Part shown: positions 34,878 through 45,094 of the stretch, piece by piece
Position numbering within the stretch: the first letter of the stretch is position 1
Layout: each line of letters opens with the position of its first letter
Assembly (NCBI RefSeq): GCF_009829085.1
Contig: NZ_WUQY01000001.1
Location: forward strand, 280,493-344,492
Origin: Sphingobacterium bovisgrunnientis
Lineage (GTDB): Bacteria > Bacteroidota > Bacteroidia > Sphingobacteriales > Sphingobacteriaceae
Reading direction: 5' to 3'
DNA length: 64,000 nt
Position numbers and translations under genes: made by a program
Notes under the pieces: generated by a model
Told to the model about the DNA's origin: nothing
The model's input: only the letters and a program-made list of their open reading frames with translations
Databases searched by the model: none

Positions 34878-35885
34878 ATGTTTTTTTCCATAGTCATCCC
34901 ATTATACAATAGACCCGACGAAATCAAAGAGTTGTTGGCCTCGCTGTCGCAACAAACTTATACATCGTTTGAAGTTATTATTGTGGAGGATGGCTCTAGC
35001 AAACCTGCAAAGCATATCGTTCAATCTTTTTCAAGTAGGTTGGATATACATTATTTTGAAAAGAAAAATGAGGGACAGGGATTTGCGCGTAATTATGGTT
35101 TTGAACGAGCCAAAGGTGATTATTTTATTGTCTTTGATTCGGATATAATAGTTCCTTCTGGTTATTTAGAAGTAGTGAAAAGGTCGATTGAGGAAAATAA
35201 ATGGGATGCTTTTGGTGGACCCGATGCAGCTCATGAATCGTTCACAACAATTCAGAAAGCAATTAGCTATTCCATGACAAGTCCTTTCACCACAGGCGGC
35301 ATTCGTGGCAACAAAAAGCATGTTGGACAGTTTCATCCACGCAGCTTCAATATGGGGCTTTCTAGAGCGTTGTGGTCGAATATTGGAGGATATAATTTGT
35401 CTCGTCGTTCAGAAGATATCGAGTTTAGTATTCGAATGATCAATTCTGGCTATAAAGTGGGATTAATACCGGAAGCATTTGTATATCATAAAAGACGAAC
35501 AAGCTTTCCGCAGTTTTTCAAACAGACAAATGCATTTGGGAAAGGACGTATTGACATTTCAATACTTTATCCATCAGAGCTAAAATTAGTCCACGCTTTA
35601 CCCGCAGCTTTTACGTTAGGCGTGATCGTTTTGCTGGTGCTAAATATTATTAATTATACGATTTTTACCGCATTCATACCGTTACAAATTTTGGTTTACC
35701 TCGGTAATGCTTTTGTTGTTCTTTATACTTGCTTATTGTTTTTACATGCGCTCATCACAACAAAAAGTGTTGTTGTTGCTTTCAATGGCGTTATTGCAGC
35801 CTTCACGCAGCTATTTGCGTATGGAACAGGGTTTATGACAAATTTTATAGATCGTATTTGGCTACACAAAAATACGTCAAAGTAA
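34878..35885 (+). CDS. GT2 family glycosyltransferase
   Basis: A 335-aa glycosyltransferase with FSIVIPLYNRPDEIKELL at the start, the VEDGSS nucleotide-sugar contact and the metal motif FDSDI near residue 88. RRSEDIEFSIRM carries the likely catalytic base. The C-terminal third has hydrophobic helices (LPAAFTLGVIVLLVLNII and following), so it is membrane-associated. An in-frame TTG at 34857 overlaps the upstream gene, but the ATG at 34878 fits the family start. Probably acts with the preceding glycosyltransferase on a cell-surface glycan. Confidence 0.88.
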   Translation: MFFSIVIPLYNRPDEIKELLASLSQQTYTSFEVIIVEDGSSKPAKHIVQSFSSRLDIHYFEKKNEGQGFARNYGFERAKGDYFIVFDSDIIVPSGYLEVVKRSIEENKWDAFGGPDAAHESFTTIQKAISYSMTSPFTTGGIRGNKKHVGQFHPRSFNMGLSRALWSNIGGYNLSRRSEDIEFSIRMINSGYKVGLIPEAFVYHKRRTSFPQFFKQTNAFGKGRIDISILYPSELKLVHALPAAFTLGVIVLLVLNIINYTIFTAFIPLQILVYLGNAFVVLYTCLLFLHALITTKSVVVAFNGVIAAFTQLFAYGTGFMTNFIDRIWLHKNTSK

Positions 35886-35907
35886 TCATCTACAAAGTAA
35901 ATTAATC

Positions 35908-36177
35908 GTGGTATCTATTACGCAATATAATTTAGACAAAATAGAAAATCTATTATTAGATTTGGGCTACAAGGTTCGTTATGAAAAGGGAAATTTCAAG
36001 ACGGGAGCTTGTGTCATTCAGAATACAAAAATGATTATTGTGAACAAATTCTCCAATTTAGAGATAAAAATCAATTCGTTGATTCTTCTGTTGCGTGAAT
36101 TTGAAGTGACTAAAGAAGATTTAGACGAAAAACAATGGACATTTTATAAGACATTAATTAAAAAAGAAGAGGCTTAG
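35908..36177 (+). CDS. Small conserved-looking protein, unknown function
   Basis: An 89-aa product starting at a GTG. It has a compact alpha/beta look (VRYEKGNFKTGACVIQNTKMIIVNKFSNLEIKINSL) and no signal peptide. I recognise no domain. It is wedged between a glycosyltransferase gene (22 bp upstream) and the MBL hydrolase gene (1 bp downstream), so it is probably translated with them. Confidence 0.7.
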   Translation: MVSITQYNLDKIENLLLDLGYKVRYEKGNFKTGACVIQNTKMIIVNKFSNLEIKINSLILLLREFEVTKEDLDEKQWTFYKTLIKKEEA

Positions 36178-36178
36178 T

Positions 36179-36949
36179 TTGAAGATTCGATTTTTGGGAA
36201 CAGGAACTTCGCAAGGTGTGCCCGTCATAGCTTGTGATTGTGAAGTCTGCACTTCTTCAGATGTGCATGATAATCGCTTACGTTCTTCTGTTCTGATCGA
36301 ATTGGATAATGGTCGTAATATTGTAATCGATACAGGTCCTGACTTTCGGTATCAGATGTTGCGAGAAGGTGTTAAGAATCTTGATGCCATATTGATGACG
36401 CATTCCCATAAAGATCATATAGCGGGACTAGACGATGTACGTGCATTCAATTATCAACAGCAACAAGCCATTTCGATATATTCTAATTCAGCGACTTTAG
36501 AAGCGTTACAACGTGAGTTTTATTACGCTTTTTCTGCAATCAAATATCCAGGCGTACCGCAATTGGAGTTAAAAGAAATTCAACCACTCGATAGTTTTGA
36601 AATCTTAGGAACTGAAATTTTACCTTTCGAAGTCTTACATTACAAAATGCCTGTTTTAGGATTCCGAATAGGAAATTTCGCGTACATTACAGATGCGAAA
36701 ACAATAACTCCAGAATCTCGATTGATTTTACAAGGAGTGGAGGTTTTGGTTGTTAATGCGCTTCAAGAGGAACCACATATTTCGCATTTTACATTAAATG
36801 AAGCACTAGATTTTATAGCAGATATAAATCCTACAACAGCTTATCTTACGCACATCAGTCATAGATTCGGCACACACGAATACATACAATCCATTTTACC
36901 CCAAAATGTTTTTCCCGCATACGATAGACTGCGTGTAGAAATAAAATAA
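36179..36949 (+). CDS. MBL-fold metallohydrolase (PhnP-like)
   Basis: A 256-aa metallo-beta-lactamase fold hydrolase. The start FLGTGTSQGVPVIACDCEVC places it in the PhnP-like phosphodiesterase branch; the metal motif is HSHKDH near residues 77-82, and THISHRFG near the C-terminus gives further ligands. The start codon is a TTG one base after the previous stop; it is the only start that keeps the conserved MKIRFLGTGTSQG opening. The substrate is probably a small cyclic or nucleotide phosphodiester, by family. Confidence 0.9.
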   Translation: MKIRFLGTGTSQGVPVIACDCEVCTSSDVHDNRLRSSVLIELDNGRNIVIDTGPDFRYQMLREGVKNLDAILMTHSHKDHIAGLDDVRAFNYQQQQAISIYSNSATLEALQREFYYAFSAIKYPGVPQLELKEIQPLDSFEILGTEILPFEVLHYKMPVLGFRIGNFAYITDAKTITPESRLILQGVEVLVVNALQEEPHISHFTLNEALDFIADINPTTAYLTHISHRFGTHEYIQSILPQNVFPAYDRLRVEIK

Positions 36950-37040
36950 TTTATCGTTAATCAAACCTTTCTTATTTCTAGTTGTTATTACCTAAAACAA
37001 ATTAATTAACACACTAGGTTCAATTATAAAATTAAGGAAT

Positions 37041-37193
37041 ATGGGAAATCTACTTTATTTGATCGCAGTTATATTGGTAATTATATGGGCGATTAGTTTT
37101 TTAGGCGGTTATGCAACAGGTGGTATTATTCACATCTTGTTGGTAATTGCAATCATTGTCGTTTTATTACGTGTAATACGAGGTAACGCTTAG
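37041..37193 (+). CDS. Lmo0937-type small membrane protein
   Basis: A 50-aa protein with two hydrophobic helices: LLYLIAVILVIIWAISFL and IIHILLVIAIIVVLLRV, separated by GGYATGGI. This matches the lmo0937 family of tiny membrane proteins. Function is unknown; in other bacteria relatives are often linked to envelope or general stress. It is alone between the MBL hydrolase and the convergent ispD. It is easily missed because of its length. Confidence 0.85.
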   Translation: MGNLLYLIAVILVIIWAISFLGGYATGGIIHILLVIAIIVVLLRVIRGNA

Positions 37194-37203
37194 CAATAAG
37201 ACA

Positions 37204-37896
37204 TTAATTCGTATTAAGATAGAGTTTGGCTATTTCAAAGTCTTCTGCAAAAGTTAGTTTAATATTTTTATAGCTGCTTTCAATGAGGTGAATGGAATAG
37301 CCAATTTTTTCAACTACTGAAGCATCATCAGTGAACGTCGGTAATTCAGCTTGCTGATAAGCTTCTTGGATTACTTGTGCAGGAAATGTTTGTGGGGTTT
37401 GTATTTGCCACACCGTATCACGATCTACAGCATCATTATCACTTATACTTCCAATTCTAATTGAATTAGTACTTTTCTGTGCTAATACATTTGATTTTCC
37501 TTCAAATGCTAACACAAAAGACTTTTCGATTAAAAGCGAATCCACTAATGGACGGGCAGCATCATGAACTGCTACAGTATTATCCTCATCATAGAAAAAA
37601 TCAGGAAATCGTGTTTCTAAATAGTTCAATGCATTGCGCACACTTTGAAATCTTGTTTTGCCACCTAATATTAATTCGTGAGGCAGGGTGAAATTGTATT
37701 GCTCACACAATTCATTCCAGTAATCGACCATTTCTGCGTTTATAGCCACGATGATTTTATCGACATAGGGCTCGAAAGCTGAAATTGTATGCATCAATAC
37801 AGGCTTCTCATTTAAAAGCATAAATTGTTTTGGTAGATTCTTATTCAACCTTGAGCCTGATCCTCCTGCAGCAATAACAACAACTCGATTCAACAT
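37204..37896 (-). CDS. ispD: 2-C-methyl-D-erythritol 4-phosphate cytidylyltransferase
   Basis: IspD transfers CMP to MEP in the isoprenoid MEP pathway. The 230-aa protein has the CTP-binding loop IAAGGSGSRLNKNLPKQF near residues 8-25, the VHDAARPLVD motif near 107-116, and the DAVDRDTVWQIQTPQTFP segment near 160-177. Length and motifs are standard. It lies downstream of queA on the same strand, separated by an intrinsic terminator. Confidence 0.95.
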   Translation of the reverse strand: MLNRVVVIAAGGSGSRLNKNLPKQFMLLNEKPVLMHTISAFEPYVDKIIVAINAEMVDYWNELCEQYNFTLPHELILGGKTRFQSVRNALNYLETRFPDFFYDEDNTVAVHDAARPLVDSLLIEKSFVLAFEGKSNVLAQKSTNSIRIGSISDNDAVDRDTVWQIQTPQTFPAQVIQEAYQQAELPTFTDDASVVEKIGYSIHLIESSYKNIKLTFAEDFEIAKLYLNTN

Positions 37897-37918
37897 AGAT
37901 AGTTACTGATTTATAATT

Positions 37919-37947
37919 AAAAAAGCGTGACTGAAAACAATCACGCT
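37919..37947 (-). terminator. Intrinsic terminator after queA
   Basis: On the minus strand AGCGTGA and TCACGCT pair around a 10-nt loop; six T follow. It separates queA from ispD. Confidence 0.8.
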
Positions 37948-37974
37948 CAAAAATATTGAAATATTATTAAATTC

Positions 37975-39024
37975 TTAAATAATCAACATCGCATCACCAT
38001 AGCTGTAGAATTTGTACTTTTCTTTTACAGCTACCTCATATGCATTCATGACATTTTCATATCCAGCGAATGCTGCAATCATTACTAATAATGTCGATTC
38101 AGGTGTATGGAAATTCGTAATCATCGAATTTGCAATACTGAAATCATAAGGAGGGTAAATAAATTTACTCGTCCAGTCAGCAGCTGGTTTCAAACGACGA
38201 TCTGCAGATACAGCAGACTCGATTGCACGCATAGAAGTAGTTCCTACCGCACACACACGTCTTTTACCATCAATTGCTTTATTTACTATTTTTGCCGCCT
38301 CATCAGTGATTATGAATTGCTCAGAATCCATCTTATGCTTGGTCAAGTCTTCAACTTCAACTGTACGGAATGTTCCTAAACCGACGTGAAGCGTGATTTC
38401 AGCAAAATCAATACCTTTCAGTTCCAAACGTTTCATCAATTCACGAGAAAAGTGCAAACCTGCAGTAGGAGCAGCAACAGCACCTTCGTTTTTAGCATAT
38501 ATAGTTTGATAACGGAATTTATCTTCAGGAGTCGCTTTACGTGTAATATATTTAGGAAGTGGAGTTTCGCCCAAAATTTCAATATTACGACGGAATTCTT
38601 CGTCTGTACCGTCGAATAAGAAACGAATAGTACGTCCTCTCGAAGTTGTATTGTCTACAACCTCAGCTACTAACAAATCATCATCACCAAAATACAATTT
38701 ATTTCCAACACGGATTTTACGAGCAGGATCTACCAAAACATCCCAAAGACGCAATTCTTTATTCAATTCACGTAACAAGAAAACTTCGATAGTAGCACCA
38801 GTCTTTTCCTTGTTGCCGTACATACGCGCAGGGAAAACCTTAGTGTTATTCAAAATCATTACATCCTTATCATCAAAATAATCTAGAACGTCTTTGAAAA
38901 TTTTATGCTCAATTTTACCAGTGTCCTTGTGAAGTACCATTAAACGTGCTTCATCACGGTGTTCTGAAGGTTCGTTAGCTAATAGAGATTCAGGTAAGTT
39001 GAATTTAAATTGTGATAATTTCAT
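37975..39024 (-). CDS. queA: tRNA S-adenosylmethionine ribosyltransferase-isomerase
   Basis: QueA transfers and rearranges the ribosyl group of SAM onto preQ1 at position 34 of tRNAs in queuosine synthesis. The 349-aa protein has [34 protein letters not shown] and [13 protein letters not shown], all family signatures. The frame extends 17 codons further upstream, but the ATG at 39024 gives the conserved [12 protein letters not shown] start. No preQ1 riboswitch is seen upstream. Confidence 0.95.
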   Translation of the reverse strand: MKLSQFKFNLPESLLANEPSEHRDEARLMVLHKDTGKIEHKIFKDVLDYFDDKDVMILNNTKVFPARMYGNKEKTGATIEVFLLRELNKELRLWDVLVDPARKIRVGNKLYFGDDDLLVAEVVDNTTSRGRTIRFLFDGTDEEFRRNIEILGETPLPKYITRKATPEDKFRYQTIYAKNEGAVAAPTAGLHFSRELMKRLELKGIDFAEITLHVGLGTFRTVEVEDLTKHKMDSEQFIITDEAAKIVNKAIDGKRRVCAVGTTSMRAIESAVSADRRLKPAADWTSKFIYPPYDFSIANSMITNFHTPESTLLVMIAAFAGYENVMNAYEVAVKEKYKFYSYGDAMLII

Positions 39025-39273
39025 TTGTATCAGTTTTATGTTTATTCGCCAGCTTACAGGGCTAGCTAAAAGCATACAAAGGTACGTAATTAGAACTATA
39101 AAATGCTAATAAGACATAAATATATGATGGTATTATGAGATTTAAACAATCTCCCATCTTTGGGTGTTTTATAACATAGAATAAAAAAAATGAAATTAAT
39201 TAAAAGATTATGAAAAATAATTGTAATTTAAAATCCAGTAAACAATCAGACTAAACTAATTACATATTTAATT

Positions 39274-41724
39274 ATGACGGACACAAAGAAAGAAGGAATC
39301 GCTTCCGATCTTATTACTGAGGAGACCTTAGAAAATATTCAGCACGTAAATAACCCAGTGTTGGATTTACCTACCATTGAAAAAACATATCTACAAGAAG
39401 TTAAAAGCGTTACTAAAGAGGGAAATAACTACATTTTCTCTGATGGGAAAGCGCGTATTGAAGTTAAAATAATATCGGATGATATCATCAGGGTACGTTT
39501 GGCACCTATAGGCGTTTTCTTAGATGATTTCTCATATGCGGTTGTAGAACAAGAACATGAACCTCATGTACATGAGGTTTCGGAAGACGATAAAAATTAT
39601 CATGTTAGCACAAATAATGTTACATGCACTATAAGTAAGAAAGATTTTTTAGTTTCTTTTTCGGATGCTAAAGGAAAATTAATGAATGCCGATTATTCTC
39701 CTATGCACTGGGAAGAGAATATGGATTTTGGTGGTTATTATGTATACGCTACCAAAAAAGCATTTGATGACGAAGTGTTTTATGGTTGCGGCGATAAGGC
39801 TTCTCATTTGAATCTTCGTGGAAGAAGAATTGTAAATTGGAATTCGGACACTTATTCGTATGCTTTTAATCAAGAACCACTGTACAAAACTATACCTTTT
39901 TACTTGGGTGTAACAGGCGGTGACGCATATGGTATTTTCTTCGACAATACATTTAAAACATATTTTGACTTCGCGGCAGAACATAAAGACCAAACAAGTT
40001 TTTGGTCTGAAGGTGGTGAGTTGCAATATTATTATATTCATGGACCACAATTGATTGATGTCGTAAAGCGTTACCACGATTTGACTGGTACGCATTTCTT
40101 GCCACCACTTTGGGCTATTGGATATCATCAATGTCGTTGGAGTTATTACCCAGAAGCGAATGTTCGCCATGTAACCGAGCAATTCCGCAAAAGAGAGATT
40201 CCATGTGATGCCATTTATTTGGATATTGACTATATGGATGGGTATCGTTGCTTTACTTGGAACAAAAAATATTTCCCAGATCCACGCAAGATGATTTCTG
40301 ATCTTTCTGCGAATGGTTTTAAGACGGTAGTAATGATTGATCCAGGTATCAAAGTAGATGAAAATTATTGGGTCTTCAAAGAAGGGCAAGACAATAAATA
40401 TTTCTGCCGTCGTGGGGATGATTACTTTATGGAAGGTTTCGTGTGGCCAGGTCGTTGTCAATTTCCGGATTATACAAATCCTAAAGTAAGAGAATGGTGG
40501 GGCGGATTATATAAAGGTCTAGTTGAGGATGGTGTAGCTGGTTTTTGGAATGACATGAATGAGCCTGCAATATTTGGTAAAGGCACTTTCCCAGATGATG
40601 TAAGGCACTATTATGAAGGATATCGAGGTTCTCACCGCAAAGCCCATAATATTTATGGTATGCAGATGGTGCGTGCTACGTACGATGGTTTGAAAAAGTT
40701 ATATAAGAACAAAAGACCATTTACAATTACACGTGCTGCCTATTCTGGTACGCAACGTTATTCATCAGTATGGACAGGTGATAATATTGCGACATGGGAA
40801 CACTTGAGAATTGGTACATTACAATTGCAACGTCTATCGATGTCTGGTTTATCTTTCTGCGGTACTGATATTGGAGGTTTCACGGGTAATCCTGATGGCG
40901 AATTATACACGCGTTGGATGCAGTTTGGTGTATTTTCACCATTTATGCGTGTACACTCTGCTGGTGATACTGTAGATAGAGAGCCTTGGAGTTTTGGTCC
41001 AGAGTGGGAAGCTATTTGTAAGAAATTTATTGAATTACGTTATAAATTATTACCTTATATCTATTCTATATTTTGGCAACAACACAAATATGGTTTACCA
41101 ATTTTGAGACCAGTAGCCATGTTAGAACAAGATGTTTACAAGAACTTATTGCGTGAGGAAGAATTTGCATTCGGCGATAAAATTTTGGTTTCACCTGTAT
41201 TAAACCCAGGTCAAAAATCTAAAGTTGTTTATTTACCAAAAGGCAATTGGTATTACTATTTTAATCATTCTATTCACGCTGGAGGTACGGAGGTAGAAGT
41301 AGCTACGCCTCTTGATGAAATGCCAATATTTATCAAAGCAGGAACTGTAATGGCTGAATATCCTGTAATGCAATATACGGGCGAGAAAAAAATCGAGTCA
41401 TTGAAGTTGTTAATGTTTTACGATCAAGGAGAGAATCACAGTTATGGATATACCGATCATGGTGATACCTTCGCTTACGAACAAGAAATTTATTTGGAGA
41501 AGCATTTTATTCAAACAAGTACGAGTAATAGTGTGAAGCTTTTACAGCAACGCGAAGGATTATTTACAGAAAAGTACGATGATTATAAAATTTATCCGGT
41601 AGGACTACCATTTGAACCTAAAAAAGTAATAGTTGACGGTATTTCTTTAGACTTCCAAACAGACGAAAATGGTGAAAAATACATTCTTGTGGATAATGAT
41701 TTCAAAAAATTAACAATTGAATAA
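39274..41724 (+). CDS. GH31 alpha-glucosidase
   Basis: An 816-aa glycoside hydrolase of family 31. The nucleophile Asp is in GFWNDMNEP near residue 427 and the acid/base Asp in VWTGDN near 503. An N-terminal galactose-mutarotase-like domain precedes it, and C-terminal beta domains of DUF5110 type follow. There is no signal peptide, so it should act in the cytoplasm, releasing glucose from alpha-glucans. It is the first gene of the glycogen operon, 9 bp before glgB, which suggests a role in turnover of glycogen or of debranched maltooligosaccharides. Confidence 0.92.
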   Translation: MTDTKKEGIASDLITEETLENIQHVNNPVLDLPTIEKTYLQEVKSVTKEGNNYIFSDGKARIEVKIISDDIIRVRLAPIGVFLDDFSYAVVEQEHEPHVHEVSEDDKNYHVSTNNVTCTISKKDFLVSFSDAKGKLMNADYSPMHWEENMDFGGYYVYATKKAFDDEVFYGCGDKASHLNLRGRRIVNWNSDTYSYAFNQEPLYKTIPFYLGVTGGDAYGIFFDNTFKTYFDFAAEHKDQTSFWSEGGELQYYYIHGPQLIDVVKRYHDLTGTHFLPPLWAIGYHQCRWSYYPEANVRHVTEQFRKREIPCDAIYLDIDYMDGYRCFTWNKKYFPDPRKMISDLSANGFKTVVMIDPGIKVDENYWVFKEGQDNKYFCRRGDDYFMEGFVWPGRCQFPDYTNPKVREWWGGLYKGLVEDGVAGFWNDMNEPAIFGKGTFPDDVRHYYEGYRGSHRKAHNIYGMQMVRATYDGLKKLYKNKRPFTITRAAYSGTQRYSSVWTGDNIATWEHLRIGTLQLQRLSMSGLSFCGTDIGGFTGNPDGELYTRWMQFGVFSPFMRVHSAGDTVDREPWSFGPEWEAICKKFIELRYKLLPYIYSIFWQQHKYGLPILRPVAMLEQDVYKNLLREEEFAFGDKILVSPVLNPGQKSKVVYLPKGNWYYYFNHSIHAGGTEVEVATPLDEMPIFIKAGTVMAEYPVMQYTGEKKIESLKLLMFYDQGENHSYGYTDHGDTFAYEQEIYLEKHFIQTSTSNSVKLLQQREGLFTEKYDDYKIYPVGLPFEPKKVIVDGISLDFQTDENGEKYILVDNDFKKLTIE

Positions 41725-41733
41725 TATACAATT

Positions 41734-43644
41734 ATGAGTAGAGCAGTTGAAGTTTTTTCTTTGTTCACAGATTTTGATATCAGTCTGTTTAGAAGTGGCA
41801 AACACTTTCGTCTTTATGAAAAATTCGGTTCTCAGACTGTATTTTTAGATGGAAGACAAGGAGTGTACTTTGCGGTTTGGGCACCCAATGCCAAAAAGAT
41901 ATCCGTGATTGGAAACTTCAATGGTTGGAATCCATATAGTCATGAATTGTATGTGCGATGGGACGAAAGTGGTATTTGGGAAGGCGTTATTTTTAATGTT
42001 GGCATCGGTGAAGTGTATAAATATCGCATTGAGACCTATACTGGAGAGATTTTAGAAAAAGCTGATCCATTTGCATTGTCCATGGAAATTCCACCAAAAA
42101 CAGCTTCTGTTATTACAACAACTTGGCATCAGTGGCAAGATGATAAATGGATGAGAGATCGTCACGATCGTAATCGTCTTGATCGACCGATGTCAGTATA
42201 CGAATTGCATATAGGGTCTTGGATACGAGACCCTAATGATCCCGACCGTTTGCTTACTTATCGGGAGATAGCCGAAAAGCTAGTTCCTTACGTAAAGTCC
42301 TTGGGTTTTACCCATGTTGAATTTATGCCAATTATGGAGCATCCATATTATCCTTCATGGGGTTATCAAATCACAGGCTATTTTGCAGCTTCGTCAAGAT
42401 ATGGAACACCACAGGAATTGATGTTCTTAATTGAGCAGTTGCACAAAAATGAAATTGGGGTGATTTTAGACTGGGTTCCATCACATTTTCCTGGCGATGC
42501 GCATGGACTTTACCGATTTGATGGTTCCGCATTGTATGAGCATGAAGATATGCGTAAGGGATTTCATCCAGATTGGAAATCCTATATATTTAATTATGGT
42601 CGCAATGAAGTACGTTCATTTTTAATTAGTAATGCATTATTTTGGCTCGATAGATACCATATTGACGGTTTACGTGTCGATGCTGTAGCTTCTATGCTTT
42701 ATCTTGATTATTCGAGAAATGAGGGAGAATGGATTCCGAATGAATTCGGTGGAAGAGAAAATTTGGAAGCCGTACATTTCTTAAAAGAATTTAATGAAGC
42801 TGTGTATGCAAATTACCCTGATGTACAGACTATAGCTGAAGAATCAACATCGTGGCCAGGCGTGAGTAAACCAACTTATGATGGTGGGTTAGGATTTGGA
42901 ATGAAATGGATGATGGGATGGATGCACGACACCTTAGGTTATTTTAAAGAAGATCCAATAAATAGAAAATACAATCACAGTCAATTGACATTTGCTTCTG
43001 TATATGCTTACCATGAACACTTTATGCTTCCTTTGTCGCATGACGAGGTGGTCTATGGTAAAGGGTCTATGGTGAAAAAAATGGCAGGAGACGAATGGCA
43101 AAAGTTTGCAAATTTGCGCGCATTATATCTATTTATGTATACTTTCTCGGGTACAAAATTGGTGTTTATGGGTGGCGAATTTGGACAAACTTCTGAGTGG
43201 AATGTAAACCAATCTTTGGATTGGCATTTGATGGCTTTTCCACCTCATAAAGGCTTGTTCGAATTCTTCAAAAAGCTAAATACGACGTATAAAAATGAAC
43301 CAGCGCTTTACGAAAAGGCTTTTAGCCCAGAAGGTTTTGAATGGCTAGAATTGAATGATGCGGACAATAGTATTTTAGCATATATCAGAAAAGGTCATGA
43401 TCAACACAATGATTTGGTTGTGGTGTTAAATCTTACACCGGTTGTCCGTGAAAGCTATCGAGTAGGCGTTCCTACTGCTGGTAATTGGGAGATAATCTTC
43501 AATTCTGACGACCTAGATTATTTTGGATCGGGTGTAAGCATTGGAAATATAAAGTCAGAACCAATACATTGGATGTATAGAGACAATTCAATCAACTTAA
43601 AGTTACCTCCATTAGGAGGTGTTATATTAAAGATGACAACTTAA
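41734..43644 (+). CDS. glgB: 1,4-alpha-glucan branching enzyme
   Basis: GlgB introduces alpha-1,6 branches into glycogen. The 636-aa protein has an N-terminal CBM48 module (VYFAVWAPNAKKISVIGNFN), the GH13 catalytic barrel with DWVPSHF, the nucleophile in GLRVDAV near residue 316 and the acid/base in TIAEES near 369, LSHDEV, and a C-terminal beta domain. It is shorter than E. coli GlgB because it lacks the first N-terminal module. Located between the GH31 gene and glgA. Confidence 0.95.
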   Translation: MSRAVEVFSLFTDFDISLFRSGKHFRLYEKFGSQTVFLDGRQGVYFAVWAPNAKKISVIGNFNGWNPYSHELYVRWDESGIWEGVIFNVGIGEVYKYRIETYTGEILEKADPFALSMEIPPKTASVITTTWHQWQDDKWMRDRHDRNRLDRPMSVYELHIGSWIRDPNDPDRLLTYREIAEKLVPYVKSLGFTHVEFMPIMEHPYYPSWGYQITGYFAASSRYGTPQELMFLIEQLHKNEIGVILDWVPSHFPGDAHGLYRFDGSALYEHEDMRKGFHPDWKSYIFNYGRNEVRSFLISNALFWLDRYHIDGLRVDAVASMLYLDYSRNEGEWIPNEFGGRENLEAVHFLKEFNEAVYANYPDVQTIAEESTSWPGVSKPTYDGGLGFGMKWMMGWMHDTLGYFKEDPINRKYNHSQLTFASVYAYHEHFMLPLSHDEVVYGKGSMVKKMAGDEWQKFANLRALYLFMYTFSGTKLVFMGGEFGQTSEWNVNQSLDWHLMAFPPHKGLFEFFKKLNTTYKNEPALYEKAFSPEGFEWLELNDADNSILAYIRKGHDQHNDLVVVLNLTPVVRESYRVGVPTAGNWEIIFNSDDLDYFGSGVSIGNIKSEPIHWMYRDNSINLKLPPLGGVILKMTT

Positions 43645-43673
43645 ATATTTAACAACCTAAACTAATATAAAAT

Positions 43674-45092
43674 ATGAAAGTTATTCATTTAAGTGTAGAG
43701 TGTTATCCTGTCGCTAAAGTAGGAGGTTTAGCAGATGTGGTGGGCGCTCTGCCTAAATACCAGCGCAAGCTTGGTGTTGATGCTAGTGTAGTAATGCCGT
43801 GGTTTGACAAACCATATGTGCATTCTCATAAATTTGAGGTGGTAGCTGAAGGCGGGTTTTACCAAGGTTCACAATATCTAAATTACACGGTATTTTCACA
43901 CGAAGAGTCTAATCTAGGGTTTCCATTATATTTAATTAAAGTTCCTGGCTTTTTGGATCGTCCTGAGGTTTATGGATATGGGGATGATAGTGAACAATGG
44001 CTTGCATTTCAACATGCATTTTTGCACTGGATATTAAATAATAATATACGTCCAGATGTGATTAATTGCCATGATCACCATGTTGGATTAATACCTTTTT
44101 TACTTAAAAACACAAACGATTTTAGAGAGTTAGCTGGTATAAAGACATTATTTACAATTCATAATGGTCAGTACCAAGGTTGGATGAATTGGAATAAAGG
44201 AATTTTGTTGCCAAGTTTTGATACCTGGAAGTGGGGCTTACTGGATTGGGGCGGTTCCATTAATCCACTCTCATCAGCAATACGTTGTTGTGATGCGTAT
44301 TCTACTGTTTCAGATGGTTATTTGGGTGAACTTGTTCACGAAGCAAAAGGTTTAGAAAGCTTATTTGTAGATCAGGCGTATAAAGCTCATGGAATTGTAA
44401 ATGGGATAGATTTAGATCTTTGGAATCCTGCTAAAGATCCATTAATTCTGAGCAACTATACATCGCGAACAGTGAAAAGTGGGAAAAGAAAAAATAAGGA
44501 GGCATTTTGTGAGAAAGTTGGATTGCCCTCGGATGGTCTGCTTTTGACTTATATTGGCCGTTTTGCTTATGAAAAGGGTGCAGATATTTTAGCATCAGTT
44601 TTACATAATTATTATTCGCAAAATGAAAATAATTTAACTATATTTATTTTAGGCTCTGGCGATGAGGGTATACAGAAAGATATCGAAATAGCATTTGAAA
44701 AATATGCGCCTAAGATTGCTGTATTTTTTGGGTATAATGAAGCATTAGCGCATGAAGCATATGCTGCATCTGATGTTATACTTATGCCATCGCGCGTAGA
44801 ACCATGCGGCCTTAACCAACTATACGCACTAAAATATGGTACTATACCACTTGTTCGTGGCGTCGGTGGACTGAAAGATACAGTCATTGATGTTAGCCAA
44901 GAAGATGGATACGGTTTCGTATTTAACGATTTTTCAGTGCAAAGTATCGATAGCACGATTAAGCGTGCCTTGGCATATTCTGCTAAAGAAAAAGATTGGT
45001 CGGTTATCACGCGAAAAGCAATGGCTTTAGATTTTTCATGGGACAAATCAGCACAAAAATACATAGAATTATATAACCAGTTACTCAAATAA
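43674..45092 (+). CDS. glgA: Glycogen synthase (ADP-glucose)
   Basis: GlgA elongates alpha-1,4-glucan from ADP-glucose (GT5). The 472-aa protein has the ADP-glucose contact KVGGLADVVGALP near residues 16-28, the HNGQYQG segment in place of the usual HN.AYQG, and the C-terminal EPCGLNQLYALKYG motif. Length is standard. It follows glgB by 29 bp and ends 2 bp before glgC. Confidence 0.95.
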   Translation: MKVIHLSVECYPVAKVGGLADVVGALPKYQRKLGVDASVVMPWFDKPYVHSHKFEVVAEGGFYQGSQYLNYTVFSHEESNLGFPLYLIKVPGFLDRPEVYGYGDDSEQWLAFQHAFLHWILNNNIRPDVINCHDHHVGLIPFLLKNTNDFRELAGIKTLFTIHNGQYQGWMNWNKGILLPSFDTWKWGLLDWGGSINPLSSAIRCCDAYSTVSDGYLGELVHEAKGLESLFVDQAYKAHGIVNGIDLDLWNPAKDPLILSNYTSRTVKSGKRKNKEAFCEKVGLPSDGLLLTYIGRFAYEKGADILASVLHNYYSQNENNLTIFILGSGDEGIQKDIEIAFEKYAPKIAVFFGYNEALAHEAYAASDVILMPSRVEPCGLNQLYALKYGTIPLVRGVGGLKDTVIDVSQEDGYGFVFNDFSVQSIDSTIKRALAYSAKEKDWSVITRKAMALDFSWDKSAQKYIELYNQLLK

Positions 45093-45094
45093 TT

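Noticed and set aside
39679..40461. 260-codon minus-strand frame
   Set aside because: It is antisense to the well-supported GH31 gene and has a His/Ile-rich composition typical of shadow frames.
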